This document shows positions 61,247-64,000 of a stretch of DNA of 64,000 nucleotides, in pieces; position 1 is the first letter of the stretch; every line of letters starts with the position of its first letter. The notes beneath the pieces were generated by a model that had not been told where the DNA came from, did not search any database, and saw only the letters and a program-made list of their open reading frames with translations. Position numbers and translations under genes: made by a program. The stretch is from the NCBI GenBank assembly GCA_014549065.1, contig JACDOX010000027.1, positions 5,347,257-5,411,256 on the forward strand, given 5' to 3'. The stretch comes from Cardinalis cardinalis. Taxonomy: Eukaryota; Chordata; Aves; Passeriformes; Cardinalidae.

Positions 61247-62300
61247 AGAATCACAGAAAGGGTAGGGCTGGCAGGCCTCTCTAGAAGTCATCTAGTCCAA
61301 CCCTTTGGTCAGAATAAGGTCAGCTACAGCGCGTTGTGCAGAACCATGGCCTCTTGAATGTCAAAGATGTGCAAGGGTGGAGATGCCACAACCTCTCTGG
61401 GCCTGCCTCAGTACTTGACTATACTTAAAGTAAAAAAAAAAACCTAAAAATTCTTATGTTTACATGGATTTTTTTGTGTTTCAATTTGGTTTTTTTGTTT
61501 TGTCCTGTCACTGGGTGCCATTGGAAAGAAANTGGTTCAATCTTCTTTGTTTCCTACCCTATCAGATATTTATACATACGAGTAAGATTCCCTAGCCTCC
61601 TTTCCTCCAAGCTGAATAGTCCCAACTCTCTCAACCCCTTCTTATTTCAAAGACANTCCAGACCCTTCAGCACTTTTATGGCCTTTTGCTGGACTCATTC
61701 CATTGTGTCCATGTCTTGTCTTGGAAATGCCAACAGCAGGCTCAGCTCTTCGTTTGTGCACCACCAATGCTAACAGAGGGAAAGAATGACCTCCTTTGAC
61801 CTGTTGGTGACCCTCTGCCTCATGCAGTCCAGGAGGCTGTTGGCCTTTGTTGCAAGGGGACATTACCTGTCCTGCAGGTTCCCCATGTCCTTTTCTGTAA
61901 AGCTGCTTTCCAGACATTATGGCTCAACATGCACTGGTACTTGGGGTTATTCCTTCCCAGAGGCAGGATTTGATTGAACTGCGTGAAGTTCCTGTCAGCC
62001 CATTTCTCCAGCCTGTCCAAGGCCCCCTGCATGGCAGACCAACCTTTTGGTGTACCAGTCACTCCTCTCGCTGTGGTATCTTCTGCAGATGTGCTGAGGA
62101 TGCACCCTGCCCCATCATGCAGGTCATTAATGAAGATTCTGAACAGTACTCACCCTAGTATCAATCATCACAAGGGACCAGTCCCAGCAGGACTTTGTGC
62201 CACTGATCACAGCNCTCTAGGTCCAGCCATCTGGCCAATTATCAGCCCACTACACACTCATAAATTCTGTTCTCAGCATCCTTGGAAATCCTGTATGTCC
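61247..62300 (-). mobile_element. CR1 LINE, minus strand, 3' part of ORF2 and 3' region
   Basis: The plus strand opens AGAATCACAGAAAGGGTAGG and TCATCTAGTCCAACCCTTTG, the reverse complement of a CR1 3' end. It then follows the CR1 order: AGATATTTATACATACGAGT, CTCCAAGCTGAATAGTCCCA, CTTTTATGGCCTTTTGCTGG ACTC, TGCAGTCCAGGAGGCTGTTG GCCTTTGTTGCAAG, CAGGTCATTAATGAAGATTC TGAACAGTACTCACC, and CAGGACTTTGTGCCACTGAT CAC. The last blocks lie inside ORF2, near the reverse-transcriptase end. The copy is 5'-truncated near 62300. Frameshifts and stops break the coding part. An A/T-rich expansion lies at 61428-61500, at the position where the copy at 20844 also has its T-run. Confidence 0.95.
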
Positions 62301-64000
62301 TGTGTTTCTCACAGAGGCTCAAGGTTTCTCCTCATATCTAATGGTATCTAAAATCACAAAGAGGTTTGTCTGTTTTATGTCAGACATTGTCCAAGGTCAT
62401 GTAGTGAATTCTTGGAAGAGCTACAGAANCAAACCAGATTTCCAATATTTTAGCTGTTAAAACCTTCCTGTCTCTGCTGCCTTTACTGACTAGATTTAGA
62501 ATACAGACCTGTATCTACACAGAGACTTTTATTTGTCTCTTTTTCCCAAATGTACTTTAAACACATCTATAAATATTTAATAATACTTTATATTTTTTCA
62601 TCATGGATAGCTGAAAAAGACACNAAATGTAATGTGTGAGAACATCCTGCCTTTGCACAGCTGCATCATCACAAGTGTATTTTCATCCAAAACACCATTC
62701 TAATGGAAATAAACAGACATGCGGAAATTCTGCTTGTCTGCTGCAGACCATTCTTACGGCTTTTCTTGAAAGCCTGGCCTGAAGAAGACTTGTCTGAAAC
62801 ACACTGAGCACTGTCTTGCTCAGAAATCGTGGGGGAAAGTGTGTGGGGGAAGGAAGCAGAAATGGATACAGCTCCATGGGCAGCACAACTACACGTGTTT
62901 ATGCCTGATAAAGACACAACAGTTGCTTGCATTTCCAAGCTTCTGAATATATATATATAATTGAATAGTCATAACATNCTCTGAATGCAGGGCTGGTCAT
63001 TTGTATTTTCGATTGCCTTCAAAGTGGTGAAGCCTTTCTTCTTCAAAACTTAATTGATACTCATTGCCTATAGTGCTAACTTTTCATTCCAGTGTGACTT
63101 CAATCATGTGACATGCTTTGACTTTGGNAATTCCATCAAAATCCTGGGAGTCAGGATTCTCTTAATAAGATTCAGAAAGTTCCATTTAAAAATAGACACT
63201 GTTTCATTTTTTCTGCTTGGGACTCAACTCCAGTGTCTCAGAGAACAGAAGGAATTTTTATTTTTTACTATTGGGACTTTAAAGGGGAGGAGGAAACTGA
63301 AAAAAAATCACATTAATTTTAATATAGATATGTGTGTATAAATGTGTGTGTATGTATACACCATTTACTTTTCAAAAAAGTTTTCTTAGCCTCACTCCNC
63401 CTTTCACACCTAAGGAAAGGAGCCCCTGCTTTGTGCAGTTCAGAGCCATGGCAATAGCCCCATCCATGATGGTACACTTTGGGACATCCTGTTCATCCAG
63501 TGGACTGGCCGTACCACTGATGGATGTGATGGGANCAGTAAGACAGAAAGGGACGTTTTGAAACAGCAGTGGCATGAATGATTTTCTTAAGAGGTCTGTT
63601 GAGCACTGCCATCACATATTAGTTGAGGCATTTTACTTTTACAGGTCGTATTAACATTTCTAGGTGAAGGGTGTGATGTTGAATGCCTCTGTTGTGACTG
63701 NTGNCCTCTGTACCAGAATTGTCACAGACAATAGTTACAGGAAACACAGCAAAGAAGCTGTGTTTTCAAAATTTGAGTTAAAGGAACTCCCACATAAAAC
63801 ACTTCCTAACCAGTGAGTGCCTACACATTTCCTAGCACGAGATTCTTGGAAGCAGCAAGCTTTAGAGAAAATAAATGAGAACTACAGTGTTATTTTTTTT
63901 AGTCTGCAATTGTCTGAAGTTGTTGTCAATAGAAATAGTTGCATACATTTGTCTTCATTAATCATTTCAAGGTGTTGCTTTTCGATGCAGCCAGCCCTAG
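62301..64000. other. Unique non-coding DNA
   Basis: Contains a short (AT)n at 62947-62960 and a TG/TA-rich tract at 63321-63360. A minus-strand frame at 63575-63372 has a composition that looks protein-like in its middle part, but it includes two N codons and is not recognised. No gene is called. Confidence 0.5.
63321..63360. repeat. TG/TA-rich simple repeat
   Basis: ATATAGATATGTGTGTATAA ATGTGTGTGTATGTATACA; imperfect. Confidence 0.85.

Noticed and set aside
61642..61917. Minus-strand frame of 91 codons and overlapping plus-strand frames up to 125 codons at 61786-62351
   Set aside because: All lie within the minus-strand CR1 fragment and are by-products of the repeat, not separate genes.
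1..64000. CRISPR arrays, operons, prophage or bacterial gene clusters
   Set aside because: The DNA is vertebrate, with CR1 and LTR elements, frequent stops in all frames and no regularly spaced repeats.
1..64000. tRNA, rRNA or familiar microRNA genes (let-7, miR-9, miR-124, miR-137 seeds looked for by eye)
   Set aside because: None seen. An eye search is not exhaustive; a covariance-model scan would be decisive.

Overview
The window is non-coding vertebrate DNA, almost certainly from a bird and probably a passerine or other neoavian. The evidence is AT-rich sequence (by eye), repeats that are nearly all CR1 LINE fragments, one long terminal repeat of a type I associate with passerine/neoavian genomes (starts TGTTGTGGTTTAAC), and no mammalian SINEs or bacterial-style packed genes. 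I see no protein-coding gene, tRNA, rRNA or known microRNA that I can support. The window is best read as intergenic DNA or a very large intron. About 180 isolated single N bases are scattered through it, as expected of a draft assembly or of masked heterozygous sites.

Layout. 1-4.7 kb: unique DNA with two minus-strand CR1 pieces (1861-2412 and an older one near 3100-3365) and a T/G-rich tract. 4.7-19.5 kb: unique DNA with a candidate conserved regulatory block at 7840-8335. 19.5-20.7 kb: a stop-poor segment with a CpG cluster and the longest open frame of the window (255 codons, minus), not recognisable as a protein. 20.8-22.0 kb: two minus-strand CR1 copies in tandem. 22.9-23.06 kb: a fossil LINE reverse-transcriptase C-terminal segment of an ancient L2/L3/CR1-like type. 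26.6-27.5 kb: a locally GC-richer stretch. 32.8-33.3 kb: an AT-rich block with a CpG cluster, another regulatory candidate. 35.8-36.1 kb: an old CR1. 39.05 kb: a (GAAG)n microsatellite.

39.7-41.2 kb: an ancient CR1 split by a solo LTR (40367-40946), so the order of insertion can be read directly. 47.1-47.4 kb: a decayed partial LTR of a related family. 60.2-62.3 kb: two CR1 elements tail to tail, the plus-strand one with a large internal deletion that removes most of the reverse transcriptase.

Nothing here forms an operon or pathway. All recognisable mobile elements are dead: 5'-truncated, internally deleted or reduced to a solo LTR. The most useful observations are the nested CR1/LTR insertion, the tail-to-tail CR1 pair, the ancient LINE fossil, the apparent clustering of Ns in some younger repeats, and several unique blocks that look like conserved non-coding elements and deserve an alignment. 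I found no previously undescribed gene system.
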